DNA of 64,000 bases from an uncultured Bacteroidota bacterium (lineage in GTDB: Bacteria; Bacteroidota; Bacteroidia; Bacteroidales; P3): contig CADAQX010000001.1 of NCBI GenBank assembly GCA_902790215.1, forward strand, positions 150,808-214,807. Reading direction: 5' to 3'. Numbering within the stretch: position 1 is the stretch's first letter; each line of letters opens with the position of its first letter. The translations under genes were made by a program, and so were the position numbers. Under the pieces are notes generated by a model, which saw only the letters and a list, made by a program, of their open reading frames with translations, ran no database searches and had not been told where the DNA came from. Positions 52,655-61,970 of the stretch are shown here, piece after piece.

Positions 52655-55336
52655 ATGAAGATTACCACAACTAAACTTTTTTCGACAGCGACGCTGCTGT
52701 TGTTCTTGTTGATAACCTCTGTATCGTATGCACAGCCCGGCGGCGGCCCCGGTGGCCGGCCCATGGGTCCCCCTCCAGGAGGTTCTAATGGCCGACCCTC
52801 CATGAGCGACCGCGAAAGAATGAGAAGGCAGTACCAGCAACAGCAAGCCGCCGAGAAAGCCCAGCAAGTCAGACAGAAACGAACCGTGAAAGAAGGCGAC
52901 CTCTTCAAAGTGGTCGGCACCCTGCAAGACAGCGTCAGCGGTGAAGGTATCCCCTATGTCAACGTCGCCATCCTCAGCGCCGAAGACACCCAGATGGTGA
53001 AAGGCGGAATCACCGACCTGAACGGATATTTCGAGATTGCCAACGTGCCGCAAGGAAAGATGCTTCTGCGTGTGTCTGCCATTGGCTACAAGAATATCAT
53101 GACCCCATTCACCGTAGAGAACAACACGGCTCTTGGCACCATCAAGGTAGCACCGGGTGCCACCACCCTTTCAGAAGTGAAGGTGACTGCCTCGCGCCCG
53201 CTCTATGCCATGGATGGTGAGAAACTGATATACAATGTGGCCGACGACCCCACCATACAGACCGGCACCACCAGCGACGCCCTGCAGAATGCACCGGGCG
53301 TAGAGGTGGACATCGAGGGCAACATCACCCTGCGTGGTGTTTCCAGTGTGGAGATTTGGGTGAATGACAAGCCCTCCAAACTGACAGAGGAGAACCTGAA
53401 GACATACCTCGAGACCCTTCCGGCCAATGCCCTTGACCGCATCGAGACCATCACAAACCCCTCGGCCAAGTACGCCACCAGCGCCGATGCCGTCATCAAC
53501 ATCATCACCTCAGCTTACATCAAGAGCAACCACTTCATCAGCTTCGGCGTGAACGGCGCCACACAGCCCTTCGTGTCGCCTTGGGTCTCTTATACATGGG
53601 CCAACGAAAAACTCTCTGTCAACCTCTATGCCAGCGGTCGCTATAACTACTCCAACAACAGCGGATGGAGCAAGACCACCTACCGCAAGGACAGCGAGAC
53701 CGCCGACAAGCAGTATGACACCACCGCTATCGACACCAGCTATAACCAAAGCAACAGCAAACGCCTTAACGGTAATATCTTTGCCCGCGTAAGCTACGCT
53801 ATCGACACCATGACCGACATCGAGTTTATGGGTCACTACAACTACAGCCACAACACCGGCGCAAGCACCATGGGTTGGGAACGCACCAGTTTCATGCCTT
53901 TTGAACAGTTCAAATACACCGACACCAAAAGCAACTCCGGCAACAGCGGCTTCGGCATGGCTGGCATCGACTTTACACACAAATTCGACAAAAACGGCCA
54001 CAATATCCGCGCCAGCATCCACGAAAACTTCAACAACGGCAATAGTCAAAACGATTTCGTAAGACTGTATGAGTCGGGTACCACCTACACACTTGGGCAA
54101 AACTATGACAAGTGCTATCTTGACAAATACATCACCAACAACTTCAGTGCCGACGTGCGCTACAACCGCCCCTACAGCGAGAGCGGCGAACTCTCCTTCG
54201 GCTTAGGCTACGGTTTTAAAGGCACATCGCGCAGCTACAACGTCATCGACAGCATCTCCACCTCCAATGTAAGGGACGAACTCCGCAGCTATGATTTTGA
54301 TGATAGTGAACATAATGTAGAAGCCGACGTGGAATGGACACGCCGCTTTGGCAACTTCACCCTCGAACTGGGATTCGGAACACAATACGAGCATATCGAT
54401 TTCAGATACTTCGGTAGCGAAAAATACCCCTTCACCATCGACGACACCGCATGCAACTTTATCACCTTCAGCCCCTCCATACACATGTCCTATCGCACGG
54501 AAGACATGCACAACTTCAAGCTCAACTACTCCTTGAGGATGCGCCATCCCGGCGAAGAAAACATCACAACGTATAAACGCTATTCCGTCGATAGCTACTC
54601 CATCGGCAACCGTGACCTCGTAGGCACCTACTCCTACACCCACAATGCCGAAGTGGGCTGGAACAAATTCTTCATGACCTTCGGCAACATCGGACTTGAA
54701 GGCTATGCACGCCTCAGCACCAACGAAATCAGCAGTCTCACCAGCTCCACCGACGTGGAAGACCCGATACTCGACCGCATCGTGCAGTTCACCGTGCCCT
54801 ACAGCATGGGCTCCTCCTACCGCGTAGGCGGCACAGCATTCGTCACCTTCCGCCCCTCGGGGTTCTTCAACCTGAGACTCTACACCAACGTCTATGACTA
54901 CGGCTACAGCTTCACCCACCCCGAAACCAACCTGCAACTGAGCAACCACAAAGTATCGTGGAGCGCACGCCTCAACTGCTGGGTGAAACTCTACAACAAA
55001 TACCAAGTCTTCGCCTCTGCCAACTACTCCTCCCCCACCATCAGCCTGGCCTCCGAGCGCAAGGCCCGCTACTTCCTCAACTGCGGTGTACGCGCCGACT
55101 TCTTCAAACGCAAACTCTCTGCCTACATCAACGTGCAGGACATCTTCAACTGGGGCAAGACCATCGGTACCGGCTCAAGCAACACCAACCCCTACCTGCT
55201 TAGCGAAAGCAACAGTTATACCCTCAACAGCCGCTATATCTCGGCAGGCATCACCCTCCGTTTCGGTAAAATGGAACTGGAGAACCGCTCGAAAGAAGGC
55301 TCAGAAGACGGCAGCACCAGCACCACAACAGAATAA
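52655..55336 (+). CDS. TonB-dependent outer-membrane protein with carboxypeptidase-like domain
   Basis: 893 residues. Signal peptide to SVSYAQ, then an odd Gly/Pro/Gln-rich stretch (PGGGPGGRPMGPPPGGSNGR, MRRQYQQQQAAEKAQQ). A carboxypeptidase-regulatory-like domain follows at about 85-170 (VGTLQDSVSGEGIPYVNVAI, GYFEIANVPQG). Next is a plug-like region (LQNAPGVEVDIEGNITLRGV, IETITNPSAKYATS), then an outer-membrane beta-barrel (OMP_b-brl_3 type). It probably imports or exposes ligands at the outer membrane. No SusD-like partner is next to it. Confidence 0.85.
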   Translation: MKITTTKLFSTATLLLFLLITSVSYAQPGGGPGGRPMGPPPGGSNGRPSMSDRERMRRQYQQQQAAEKAQQVRQKRTVKEGDLFKVVGTLQDSVSGEGIPYVNVAILSAEDTQMVKGGITDLNGYFEIANVPQGKMLLRVSAIGYKNIMTPFTVENNTALGTIKVAPGATTLSEVKVTASRPLYAMDGEKLIYNVADDPTIQTGTTSDALQNAPGVEVDIEGNITLRGVSSVEIWVNDKPSKLTEENLKTYLETLPANALDRIETITNPSAKYATSADAVINIITSAYIKSNHFISFGVNGATQPFVSPWVSYTWANEKLSVNLYASGRYNYSNNSGWSKTTYRKDSETADKQYDTTAIDTSYNQSNSKRLNGNIFARVSYAIDTMTDIEFMGHYNYSHNTGASTMGWERTSFMPFEQFKYTDTKSNSGNSGFGMAGIDFTHKFDKNGHNIRASIHENFNNGNSQNDFVRLYESGTTYTLGQNYDKCYLDKYITNNFSADVRYNRPYSESGELSFGLGYGFKGTSRSYNVIDSISTSNVRDELRSYDFDDSEHNVEADVEWTRRFGNFTLELGFGTQYEHIDFRYFGSEKYPFTIDDTACNFITFSPSIHMSYRTEDMHNFKLNYSLRMRHPGEENITTYKRYSVDSYSIGNRDLVGTYSYTHNAEVGWNKFFMTFGNIGLEGYARLSTNEISSLTSSTDVEDPILDRIVQFTVPYSMGSSYRVGGTAFVTFRPSGFFNLRLYTNVYDYGYSFTHPETNLQLSNHKVSWSARLNCWVKLYNKYQVFASANYSSPTISLASERKARYFLNCGVRADFFKRKLSAYINVQDIFNWGKTIGTGSSNTNPYLLSESNSYTLNSRYISAGITLRFGKMELENRSKEGSEDGSTSTTTE

Positions 55337-55342
55337 CAACCC

Positions 55343-55912
55343 ATGAGACGCATCTTTGCCATCACACTGCTGGCTGTTCTGCCCATGGCACTGCACAGCC
55401 AGATACAGAAACCCGAAGAGCAGCACATCCCCGGTCATTACGTGTACACACACTCCTGGGACTATGCTGCTCCCGACGGCAACGGCACCATCCACTGCGA
55501 CGAAACCGGCACCCTCGACTTCTACGCCGACGGCACCTTCGCCGACACCGCTCTACAGCACCACTTGCTTTCAACAAAAGTGAGAGAAACGACAGGAGGG
55601 CGTTCTGAAACTGCAGAAACAGAAACCTATCTTTTCAACTTCATGTACTACTGCCAAGGACGATGGCGTGTGGAAAACGGCAAATTCCTCTTCTCCGAAC
55701 ATGCCGAAGGGTTCGACATTATACTGCAGAACAACACCGACGACCAGTGGACAACCCATTATGCCGACCTGATTGAAAAGAAAACACTGCCCAACTCCAG
55801 CCGATGGTTCACCTTCGACATTGAACGCCTCGATGAGGAATGGTTTATCTGGACCTACACCTACCCCAACGGACGAAAAGACTCATGGGAAATGAAACGT
55901 GTGAAACAATAA
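55343..55912 (+). CDS. Exported protein of unknown function
   Basis: 189 residues with signal peptide MRRIFAITLLAVLPMALHSQ. A lipocalin-like or META-like beta pattern is possible (GTLDFYADGTFAD, GRWRVENGKFLFSEHAEGF). It starts 6 bp after the barrel gene and is likely co-transcribed with it. Confidence 0.6.
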   Translation: MRRIFAITLLAVLPMALHSQIQKPEEQHIPGHYVYTHSWDYAAPDGNGTIHCDETGTLDFYADGTFADTALQHHLLSTKVRETTGGRSETAETETYLFNFMYYCQGRWRVENGKFLFSEHAEGFDIILQNNTDDQWTTHYADLIEKKTLPNSSRWFTFDIERLDEEWFIWTYTYPNGRKDSWEMKRVKQ

Positions 55913-55926
55913 ACAGTGACACAAAG

Positions 55927-55962
55927 AAGAAAGCCCTGCAGAGCATTCTGCGGGGCTTTCTT
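55927..55962. terminator. Hairpin terminator between the exported protein and the tRNA gene
   Basis: AAGAAAGCCC.GCAG (from 55927) pairs with CTGCGGGGCTTTCTT (to 55962). A-rich and T-rich flanks allow use in both directions. Confidence 0.75.
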
Positions 55963-55963
55963 G

Positions 55964-56034
55964 TTGTCCATCCAGGACTCGAACCTAGACTGGCTGATCC
56001 AGAGTCAGATGTGCTACCATTACACCAATGGACA
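55964..56034 (-). tRNA. tRNA-Gln (anticodon CTG)
   Basis: Read on the minus strand. A 7-bp acceptor stem pairs TGTCCAT with ATGGACA. The D arm is GTGTAATGGTAGCAC, and the anticodon loop CTCTGGA gives anticodon CTG. The T arm is CTAGG TTCGAGT CCTGG. The discriminator is A and CCA is not encoded. The top pair of the anticodon stem is mismatched. Promoter at 56087. Confidence 0.93.
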
Positions 56035-56086
56035 ATCTCTTTGTTTTGTAAGACGCATTGACCATTTCACGTCTCAAAAGCGGGTG

Positions 56087-56094
56087 CAAAAGTA
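56087..56094 (-). promoter_or_regulatory. -7 promoter element of tRNA-Gln
   Basis: TACTTTTG on the minus strand, about 52 bp before the mature tRNA 5' end. Confidence 0.7.
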
Positions 56095-56304
56095 CTACTT
56101 TTTTCCCAATTGACAAAAAAATATTTAGAATTATTTTTCTACACACTGTATTTCAATGAAATATTTTTTCATTCATTCCTACATTCCTTCCTAAAAACAG
56201 GATTGAATTGTATCCCAAACAGCAAATTTTGGATATTGTTACAATGGCAAAACATATACCATTCACCCCGCACAATATAAAACAAGATTCTCCGTTATTT
56301 TAAT

Positions 56305-57492
56305 ATGACTAAAAAAGTATTTGTAAGCGGCTGTTACGACCTCCTCCACAGCGGACATGTTGAGTTTTTCCGTCAAGCGGCGGAATACGGCGACCTGTAC
56401 GTAGGCATCGGCTCGGACGAGACCATCCTGCAGCTCAAAGGGCATAAGACGCTCTACCCCGAGCAGGAACGCCTGTTCATGGTCAAGGCCATCCGCTATG
56501 TTAAAGATGCCTATATCAATCAGGGTGGCGGCATGCTGGACTTCCTGCCCACACTGGACATCGTGAAACCCGATATACTGGTAGTGAACTCGGACGGAGC
56601 CTCGGAAGACAAACGGCAACTGTGTCAACAGCGCGGCATGGAATACATCGTGCTGGAGCGCGAGCCTCACGAGGGCATGGCACCCCGCAGCTCGACCAGC
56701 ATCAAGCAGCACCTCAACAGCACAGAGGCATGCATTGGGCTGCCTACACGCCTCGACCTGGCAGGGACATGGATTGACCAACCCTATGTCAGCTGCCATG
56801 CTCCAGGATGGGCTATCACCATATCGCTTCTCCCCACTTTCGAGATTCGTGAACGTTGCGGACTTTCCACCTCCACCCGAAACCAGATAAAACGCATCTG
56901 GCCTTTCCAACTGCCCAACATGGACCCGGAAATGCTGGCACGGCTGGTGTTCTGCTTCGAGAACAGCCCGGAACGGGAAGACGGCATCATCAGCGGTGCA
57001 CAGGATGCCATTGGCATCTGCATTCCGGGACTATGCCGCCATTATTACGACAACCATTTCTGGCCGGAGAAGATCGAGACCTGCAACGACGAGGCAGTTC
57101 TGTCGTGGTTAGAGCAACACCTGTGCATGATTCCGATGGAGCCCCGTGCGGCCGACTGCAACGTGGTGAACGGAAGCAGTATCACACGGCCGAAAGTGCA
57201 AGCCTTGGCAAATGCGGCCGAGAGATGCTGGTCGGCTATCCTTGCACGCGACCTCGACGGCTTCGCTTCAGCCTACCGAGACTCTTTCAATGCACAGACA
57301 GCCCTGTTCCCAGCCATGATACAAGGATGTGTACAGACTTTTATTGACCAATATTCGCAATACCCCGACGTGCTGGCATGGAAAATGCCCGGCGCCGGAG
57401 GTGGCGGATACCTTGCACTGGTGGTGGACAACCAGAAGCTTTTCTGCCAACACCACCAAGAGGCCATCCCCCTACACATTAGACGACACTAA
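56305..57492 (+). CDS. Nucleotidylyltransferase-GHMP kinase fusion, probable fucose-type sugar activation
   Basis: 395 residues. Residues 1-140 form a cytidylyltransferase-like Rossmann domain: GCYDLLHSGHVEFF with HSGH at 15-18, GIGSDETILQLKGHKTLYP, and RSSTSIK at 128-134. Residues about 145-395 look like a GHMP sugar kinase: PTRLDLAGTWIDQPYVS, SGAQDAIGICIPG at 230-242, and MPGAGGGGYLALV at 361-373. It could phosphorylate a sugar and then nucleotidylate it, or use one activity only. First gene in a set with a fucose permease and a mutarotase. It is not the Fkp architecture of Bacteroides. Substrate unproven. Confidence 0.75.
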   Translation: MTKKVFVSGCYDLLHSGHVEFFRQAAEYGDLYVGIGSDETILQLKGHKTLYPEQERLFMVKAIRYVKDAYINQGGGMLDFLPTLDIVKPDILVVNSDGASEDKRQLCQQRGMEYIVLEREPHEGMAPRSSTSIKQHLNSTEACIGLPTRLDLAGTWIDQPYVSCHAPGWAITISLLPTFEIRERCGLSTSTRNQIKRIWPFQLPNMDPEMLARLVFCFENSPEREDGIISGAQDAIGICIPGLCRHYYDNHFWPEKIETCNDEAVLSWLEQHLCMIPMEPRAADCNVVNGSSITRPKVQALANAAERCWSAILARDLDGFASAYRDSFNAQTALFPAMIQGCVQTFIDQYSQYPDVLAWKMPGAGGGGYLALVVDNQKLFCQHHQEAIPLHIRRH

Positions 57493-57503
57493 AACTTGCC
57501 GAC

Positions 57504-58730
57504 ATGAAACCCATAGAGAAACAATACCTGAAACCGTTCATTCTGGTCACCTCGCTCTTTCTGCTCTGGGGGCTGGCCAATAATATGACAGACACACTGC
57601 TGTCTGCCTTCAAGCGCATCATGTCCATGAGCGATACGCAGACGTCGCTCATCCAATTTGCCTTCTACGGTGCCTATTTCTGCCTTGCGCTGCCTGCCGC
57701 CCTGTTCATCCGCAAACACAGTTATAAGAGTGGCGTCGTGCTGGGCCTCTGCCTATATGCCGCCGGTGCCATACTTTTCATGCCCGCAGCCAAGGCCGCC
57801 AGTTACGGTTTTTACCTTATTGCCATATACATTATGGCGGGAGGATGCTCAGTGCTGGAGACCACTGCCAATCCTTATATCCTCTCTATGGGGTCACCGG
57901 AGACCGCCACCCGGCGTCTGAATATTGCACAGGCATTTAACCCCATAGGGTCGATACTGGGCATACTGATGAGCAAGTACTTTATCCTGAGCGACATTTC
58001 CCTTTACTCCATATCAGGCACCTATGCCACTCTGGGGCTGGTGTTGATTGTCATCCTTGTCGTCATGCTGGCAATTAAAATGCCAGGCGGGCAGGACAGG
58101 GACGGCAATGTACAGGGACTCGGTGCCGTCTTCGGTCGCCTGCTGCGCAACAAGCAGTACCGCCGAGGGGTGATTGCCCAGTTCTTTTACGTCGGAGCAC
58201 AGATTGGCATCTGGAGTTTCACCATCCGCATCGTGATGCAGGAGCTGTCAATTACCGAGGCACCTGCCTCGACGATTTACCTTATCTCCATCGTGGGATT
58301 CTGCTTGTCGCGATTTGTCTACACTTGGTTGATGAAGTTTTTCGCTCCAACAAAGCTACTGCTGTTTGGTGCCGCAATGTCATTGGCATGCACCGCCGTG
58401 GTGATATGCACTGCCGGAAGCGGCTGGCTGCTGGTGAGCGCACTGATACTTATCAGCGCGTTTATGAGCCTAATGTTCCCCACCATCTACGGTCTGGCCC
58501 TCGAACATGTTGAGGATCCCGCGGCCGGAGGGCATCCCGGCGATGCCAAGATTGGTGCCTCAGGGCTTATCATGGCAATCCTTGGAGGAGCCATACTCAC
58601 ACCTTTGCAGGGTTTGCTGAGCGACACATTCTCAATCCACACCTCCTATCTCGTCCCATTCATTTGTTTTGCCGTGGTGCTCAGCTACGCTATATATATG
58701 AATAAAACTTATAAAAGAAGAATCGCATAA
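57504..58730 (+). CDS. fucP: L-fucose:H+ symporter-like MFS permease
   Basis: 408 residues, 12 membrane helices. FucP-family motifs: FLLWGLANNMTDTLLSAFKR, FAFYGAYFCLALPAALFIRK, ETTANPYILSMGSPETATRR, LNIAQAFNPIGSILG, and late MFPTIYGLALEHV. It imports L-fucose or a related sugar with protons. 11 bp after the fusion gene; its stop shares one base with the next ATG. Confidence 0.88.
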   Translation: MKPIEKQYLKPFILVTSLFLLWGLANNMTDTLLSAFKRIMSMSDTQTSLIQFAFYGAYFCLALPAALFIRKHSYKSGVVLGLCLYAAGAILFMPAAKAASYGFYLIAIYIMAGGCSVLETTANPYILSMGSPETATRRLNIAQAFNPIGSILGILMSKYFILSDISLYSISGTYATLGLVLIVILVVMLAIKMPGGQDRDGNVQGLGAVFGRLLRNKQYRRGVIAQFFYVGAQIGIWSFTIRIVMQELSITEAPASTIYLISIVGFCLSRFVYTWLMKFFAPTKLLLFGAAMSLACTAVVICTAGSGWLLVSALILISAFMSLMFPTIYGLALEHVEDPAAGGHPGDAKIGASGLIMAILGGAILTPLQGLLSDTFSIHTSYLVPFICFAVVLSYAIYMNKTYKRRIA

Positions 58731-59062
58731 TGAAACGCTACTGCCAAACATTAGACCTTGTGGCCGACGACGCCATGATTGAGAAATATGTGGAAGCACA
58801 CGCACATGTGTGGCCGGAAGTCATGGCAGGGCAGCACTCGGTAGGAATACTTGACATGCAGATTTACCGGTTAGGGAACCGAGTGTTTATGATTTGCGAC
58901 ACCGTTGACGACTTCGACTGGCAACGCGATATGGCACGGTTGGCAGCACTGCCCCGCCAAGCAGAGTGGGAAGCCTACGTGGCCCAATACCAAGGATGCT
59001 CCCCGGATGCTCCCTCGTCAGCCAAATGGCAAATGATGGAAAAAATATTTCAATTGGAATAA
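58730..59062 (+). CDS. L-rhamnose/L-fucose mutarotase-like protein
   Basis: 110 residues of the RhaM/DUF718 mutarotase type: LVADDAMIEKYVEAHAHVWP with the catalytic His, GILDMQIYRLGNRVFMICDT, and the WQMMEKIFQLE end. It interconverts sugar anomers in the cytoplasm. Next to the FucP-like permease, so L-fucose is the likely substrate, rather than the rhamnose of the family name. Confidence 0.83.
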   Translation: MKRYCQTLDLVADDAMIEKYVEAHAHVWPEVMAGQHSVGILDMQIYRLGNRVFMICDTVDDFDWQRDMARLAALPRQAEWEAYVAQYQGCSPDAPSSAKWQMMEKIFQLE

Positions 59063-59066
59063 CTAT

Positions 59067-60659
59067 ATGAACAGAACGATACTTCTCATTGCCATGACTG
59101 CCCTTGCACTGTTTGCGGGCTGCAACAACAAGCAGCATGCAGACTTGATAGTACACAATGCCGTGGTCTACACCGTAGACGAATCATTCAGCCAAGCCGA
59201 AGCCTTTGCCGTGAAAGACGGACATTTCATTGCTGTAGGCACAAACGACGAAATACTGCAGCATTACACTGCCGACAGCCTTATTGATGCCAAAGGCGCA
59301 CCAATTTACCCTGGCTTTATGGATGGCCACTGTCATTTCAAGAGTTTGGGCGAAACCATGATACGCTATGCCGACCTTGTCGGCTGCACCTCTTTTGACG
59401 AAGTGATACAACGACTCCAGGAGCATGCCGCAAAACATCCATCCCAATGGCTCCTCGGCCGCGGATGGGATCAGAACCTGTGGCCAGGCAAACAATTCCC
59501 CGACAACAAACTCCTCAACAAGCTCTTCCCTGACCGATATGTGGCCATAACCCGCATTGACGGACATATGGGGCTCGTTAACGACCACCTCCTGCAACTC
59601 ATGCATTTTGACAGCCCGACTGGACTGCTGCTCGATGCCCCCTACGACAGTGTCAAAGCCGCCATTCCGAGACTTACGCGCCAAGAACAGTGCCAAGCCC
59701 TCATGGCCGCACAGCAGGCTTGTTTTGCAAATGGCCTAACTGGTGTCTCCGATGCTGGGCTTAGCGTTGAGGACATCCTTCTAATCGACAGTCTACAGCA
59801 ACGCGGAGACCTCCTCATCAAGGTCAATGCCATGCTTAACCCCGACGAAAGAACACTCCAGCACTTTCTCCCCCACGGACCCGTACACAAAGAGCGTCTT
59901 GCGGTTTGCTCCATTAAACTATATGCCGACGGTGCACTGGGTTCGCGCGGAGCCAACCTTCTCGAACCCTACAGCGACGACCCAGACAACCGGGGCCTAC
60001 AGATCTACTCCCTCTGTTACTACGACTCCTTATGCCGAATGGCCTACGATGCTGGATTCCAGGTATGCACCCACGCCATAGGCGATGCCGGGGTGCGTAA
60101 CATACTTCACGCATATAGCTCAGTGCTAAAAGGAAGCAATGATCGCCGTTGGCGTATTGAGCACTCTCAAATTGTACATCCCGACGATTTTCACCTATTT
60201 GGCGAGAACAACATTATCCCTTCCATTCAAAGCACCCATGCCACATCCGACATGGCATGGGCAGAAGAAAGGATTGGAAAGCGAGTGAAAAATGCATATG
60301 CCTACCAACGGTTGCTGCAACAAAACGGCTGGGTTGTCAATGGCACAGACTTCCCAATCGAACACATCAGCCCACTCTACACTTTCTACGCAGCCGTGTC
60401 ACGACAAAATCTCGAGGGACAACCCGTCGGCGGATGGCAACCCGAGGATTCCATTACACGCCAACAGGCACTGCGTTCAATCACCTGCTGGGTGGCAAAG
60501 GGATACTTTGAAGAAGACCGGAAAGGCAGCATCGAGAAAGGCAAAGAAGCTGACTTTGTCATCCTGGAACAGGACATCATGATTATTCCCCTAAAAGAAA
60601 TCCCAAGCACAGGAATCCGCCGTCTATTCATTTCCGGCAGCGAAGTCCCCGTCAAATAA
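59067..60659 (+). CDS. Amidohydrolase-family (YtcJ-like) lipoprotein
   Basis: 530 residues. A lipoprotein signal ends ALFAGCNNKQ. The YtcJ-like amidohydrolase core follows: ADLIVHNAVVYTVDESFSQA, zinc motif GFMDGHCHFKSLG, LGRGWDQNLWPGKQFPD, THAIGDAGVRNILHAYSSV, and VNGTDFPIEHISPLYTFYAA with metal Asp. It probably hydrolyses an amide or lactone of a sugar-related or other compound, in the periplasm. 4 bp after the mutarotase gene, so part of the same operon. Confidence 0.85.
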   Translation: MNRTILLIAMTALALFAGCNNKQHADLIVHNAVVYTVDESFSQAEAFAVKDGHFIAVGTNDEILQHYTADSLIDAKGAPIYPGFMDGHCHFKSLGETMIRYADLVGCTSFDEVIQRLQEHAAKHPSQWLLGRGWDQNLWPGKQFPDNKLLNKLFPDRYVAITRIDGHMGLVNDHLLQLMHFDSPTGLLLDAPYDSVKAAIPRLTRQEQCQALMAAQQACFANGLTGVSDAGLSVEDILLIDSLQQRGDLLIKVNAMLNPDERTLQHFLPHGPVHKERLAVCSIKLYADGALGSRGANLLEPYSDDPDNRGLQIYSLCYYDSLCRMAYDAGFQVCTHAIGDAGVRNILHAYSSVLKGSNDRRWRIEHSQIVHPDDFHLFGENNIIPSIQSTHATSDMAWAEERIGKRVKNAYAYQRLLQQNGWVVNGTDFPIEHISPLYTFYAAVSRQNLEGQPVGGWQPEDSITRQQALRSITCWVAKGYFEEDRKGSIEKGKEADFVILEQDIMIIPLKEIPSTGIRRLFISGSEVPVK

Positions 60660-60758
60660 AATACTAAAGTTTCACGAGTTTCATCCCTTATTACCGTCCA
60701 ATACAGATGGCGACTGTTTCACATAGTAACGTCGCCACCAAATGGGAGCAACGTTTAT

Positions 60759-60951
60759 CCCAAATCGGTCGTTAGGGTTTATGCCAGATGAGTATTTGTT
60801 TCGAGCAGATTGGCCGCATCGCTGGCGAAGTCGTAGCGGGCTACGGCGAGACAGGGATGTGGACAAGATGCCGAAAGAAATGCTGATATGGCATAAAGAG
60901 ACCTTGAAAAGCGAGAAAGGGTATAAAATTCGGCCTAATGACCGATTTGGG
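60759..60951. repeat. R2 element: 193-bp unit with inverted ends
   Basis: Left end CCCAAATCGGTCGTTAGG(G) at 60759-60777. Right end CCTAATGACCGATTTGGG at 60934-60951, its reverse complement with one mismatch over 18 bp. The interior encodes nothing obvious. Similar ends lie at 22192, 22640 and 49054. The size and inverted ends fit a MITE-like or REP-like element. Confidence 0.75.
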
Positions 60952-60969
60952 TTTATTTCAGTGAGACGC

Positions 60970-61211
60970 TTGCCGCTTCGCGCGGAAGTTACTTTATTAT
61001 TCTGTGAGGGATTACACCACCTTACGTCAACGTTCCGATATTGTCGCATCTTTGTCCCCAACGCTACTCTGTGTGTCTTCCGGGCTCGATGTAGCGTCAT
61101 TCTTTATTCCATCGTTTTCCGATATGTGTCCCTCATTTTTCCCTTTCTGAGACGGAAAACGATTGGAAAACGAGCGAATAACGAACGAATAAATGACGAC
61201 GCTTGATGGTT
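60970..61211 (+). repeat. Dispersed repeat R1, copy D
   Basis: Same orientation and ends as copy A (TGCCGCTTCGCGCGGAAGTT ... AATAAATGACGACGCTTGAT). The hairpin region is degenerate. It lies directly after the R2 element. The gap 60660-61256 holds no other feature. Confidence 0.8.
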
Positions 61212-61256
61212 ACATCAACGACCGATTACACTTGTCAAACTTTAGTAAAACAGAAA

Positions 61257-61751
61257 CTAAGAATTATGCGAAGCACTCTTGTCGGCAATCTTCTTCTTGG
61301 CAGCGATTTCACGATCCACCCACTCCTGCTCGCTTATCGCCAAAGCCGACTCCATAATCTCCGAATTTGTTGGCCTCGGATCTTGATGCCAGCAGTGGGA
61401 CTCGTATTCGGCAACAGCCATCGGGTAACGGGAAAGCAAATCTTGATACCTTCTGCTCAAGGTCCTTTCGTAATTCTCCTGCATGCCATAAAACTCACTT
61501 ATCATGCCTTGCCAAATTGCCTTGATATTCACCTTTACACAAATGGCCCGAATTGTCAAAACGACCCACAGTACAGCTATAAGCATATAAGACATACGGA
61601 AGAGCAACGTTCGCCTTCTAAATCCTAGACCAAGCGTGAAAAGAATTCCACCTGAAAACACAATAATAGCAAATAACAAAAGTAATACCAAAAATTTAGA
61701 GCGATTACTTTTTAAATAACGATTACTTTTAAAAAAATCGATTAAGCCCAT
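61257..61751 (-). CDS. Two-TM membrane protein of unknown function
   Basis: 164 residues. Two hydrophobic helices (FLVLLLLFAIIVFSGGILFT, MLIAVLWVVLTIRAICV) are followed by a cytosolic helical, charged region (SEFYGMQENYERTLSRRYQD, SALAISEQEWVDREIAAKKK). No family recognised. AT-richer than the core genes. Confidence 0.6.
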   Translation of the reverse strand: MGLIDFFKSNRYLKSNRSKFLVLLLLFAIIVFSGGILFTLGLGFRRRTLLFRMSYMLIAVLWVVLTIRAICVKVNIKAIWQGMISEFYGMQENYERTLSRRYQDLLSRYPMAVAEYESHCWHQDPRPTNSEIMESALAISEQEWVDREIAAKKKIADKSASHNS

Positions 61752-61852
61752 ATTATCATCAACTTTATTTTGCTTTCAATAACGTCATACGTTAAAAATT
61801 ATTATATGGAATAAAAAAATGAATAAAAGTTTTGCAATTAAAAAAATATGTG

Positions 61853-61860
61853 TATCTTTG
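61853..61860 (+). promoter_or_regulatory. -7 promoter element for the small protein/lipoprotein pair
   Basis: TATCTTTG with TTTG (61831-61834) 18 bp upstream, the best promoter match in the window. The leader to 61971 is about 105 nt. Confidence 0.8.
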
Positions 61861-61970
61861 CAGCAGATATGGTTCGGATAGCAATTAGCGGAACGCGTTG
61901 ATATCCAATATCTTTGAGTGAAAATTAAAATAATTATTAACAACAAAAAAACTATTATCAAGAAAAAAAA

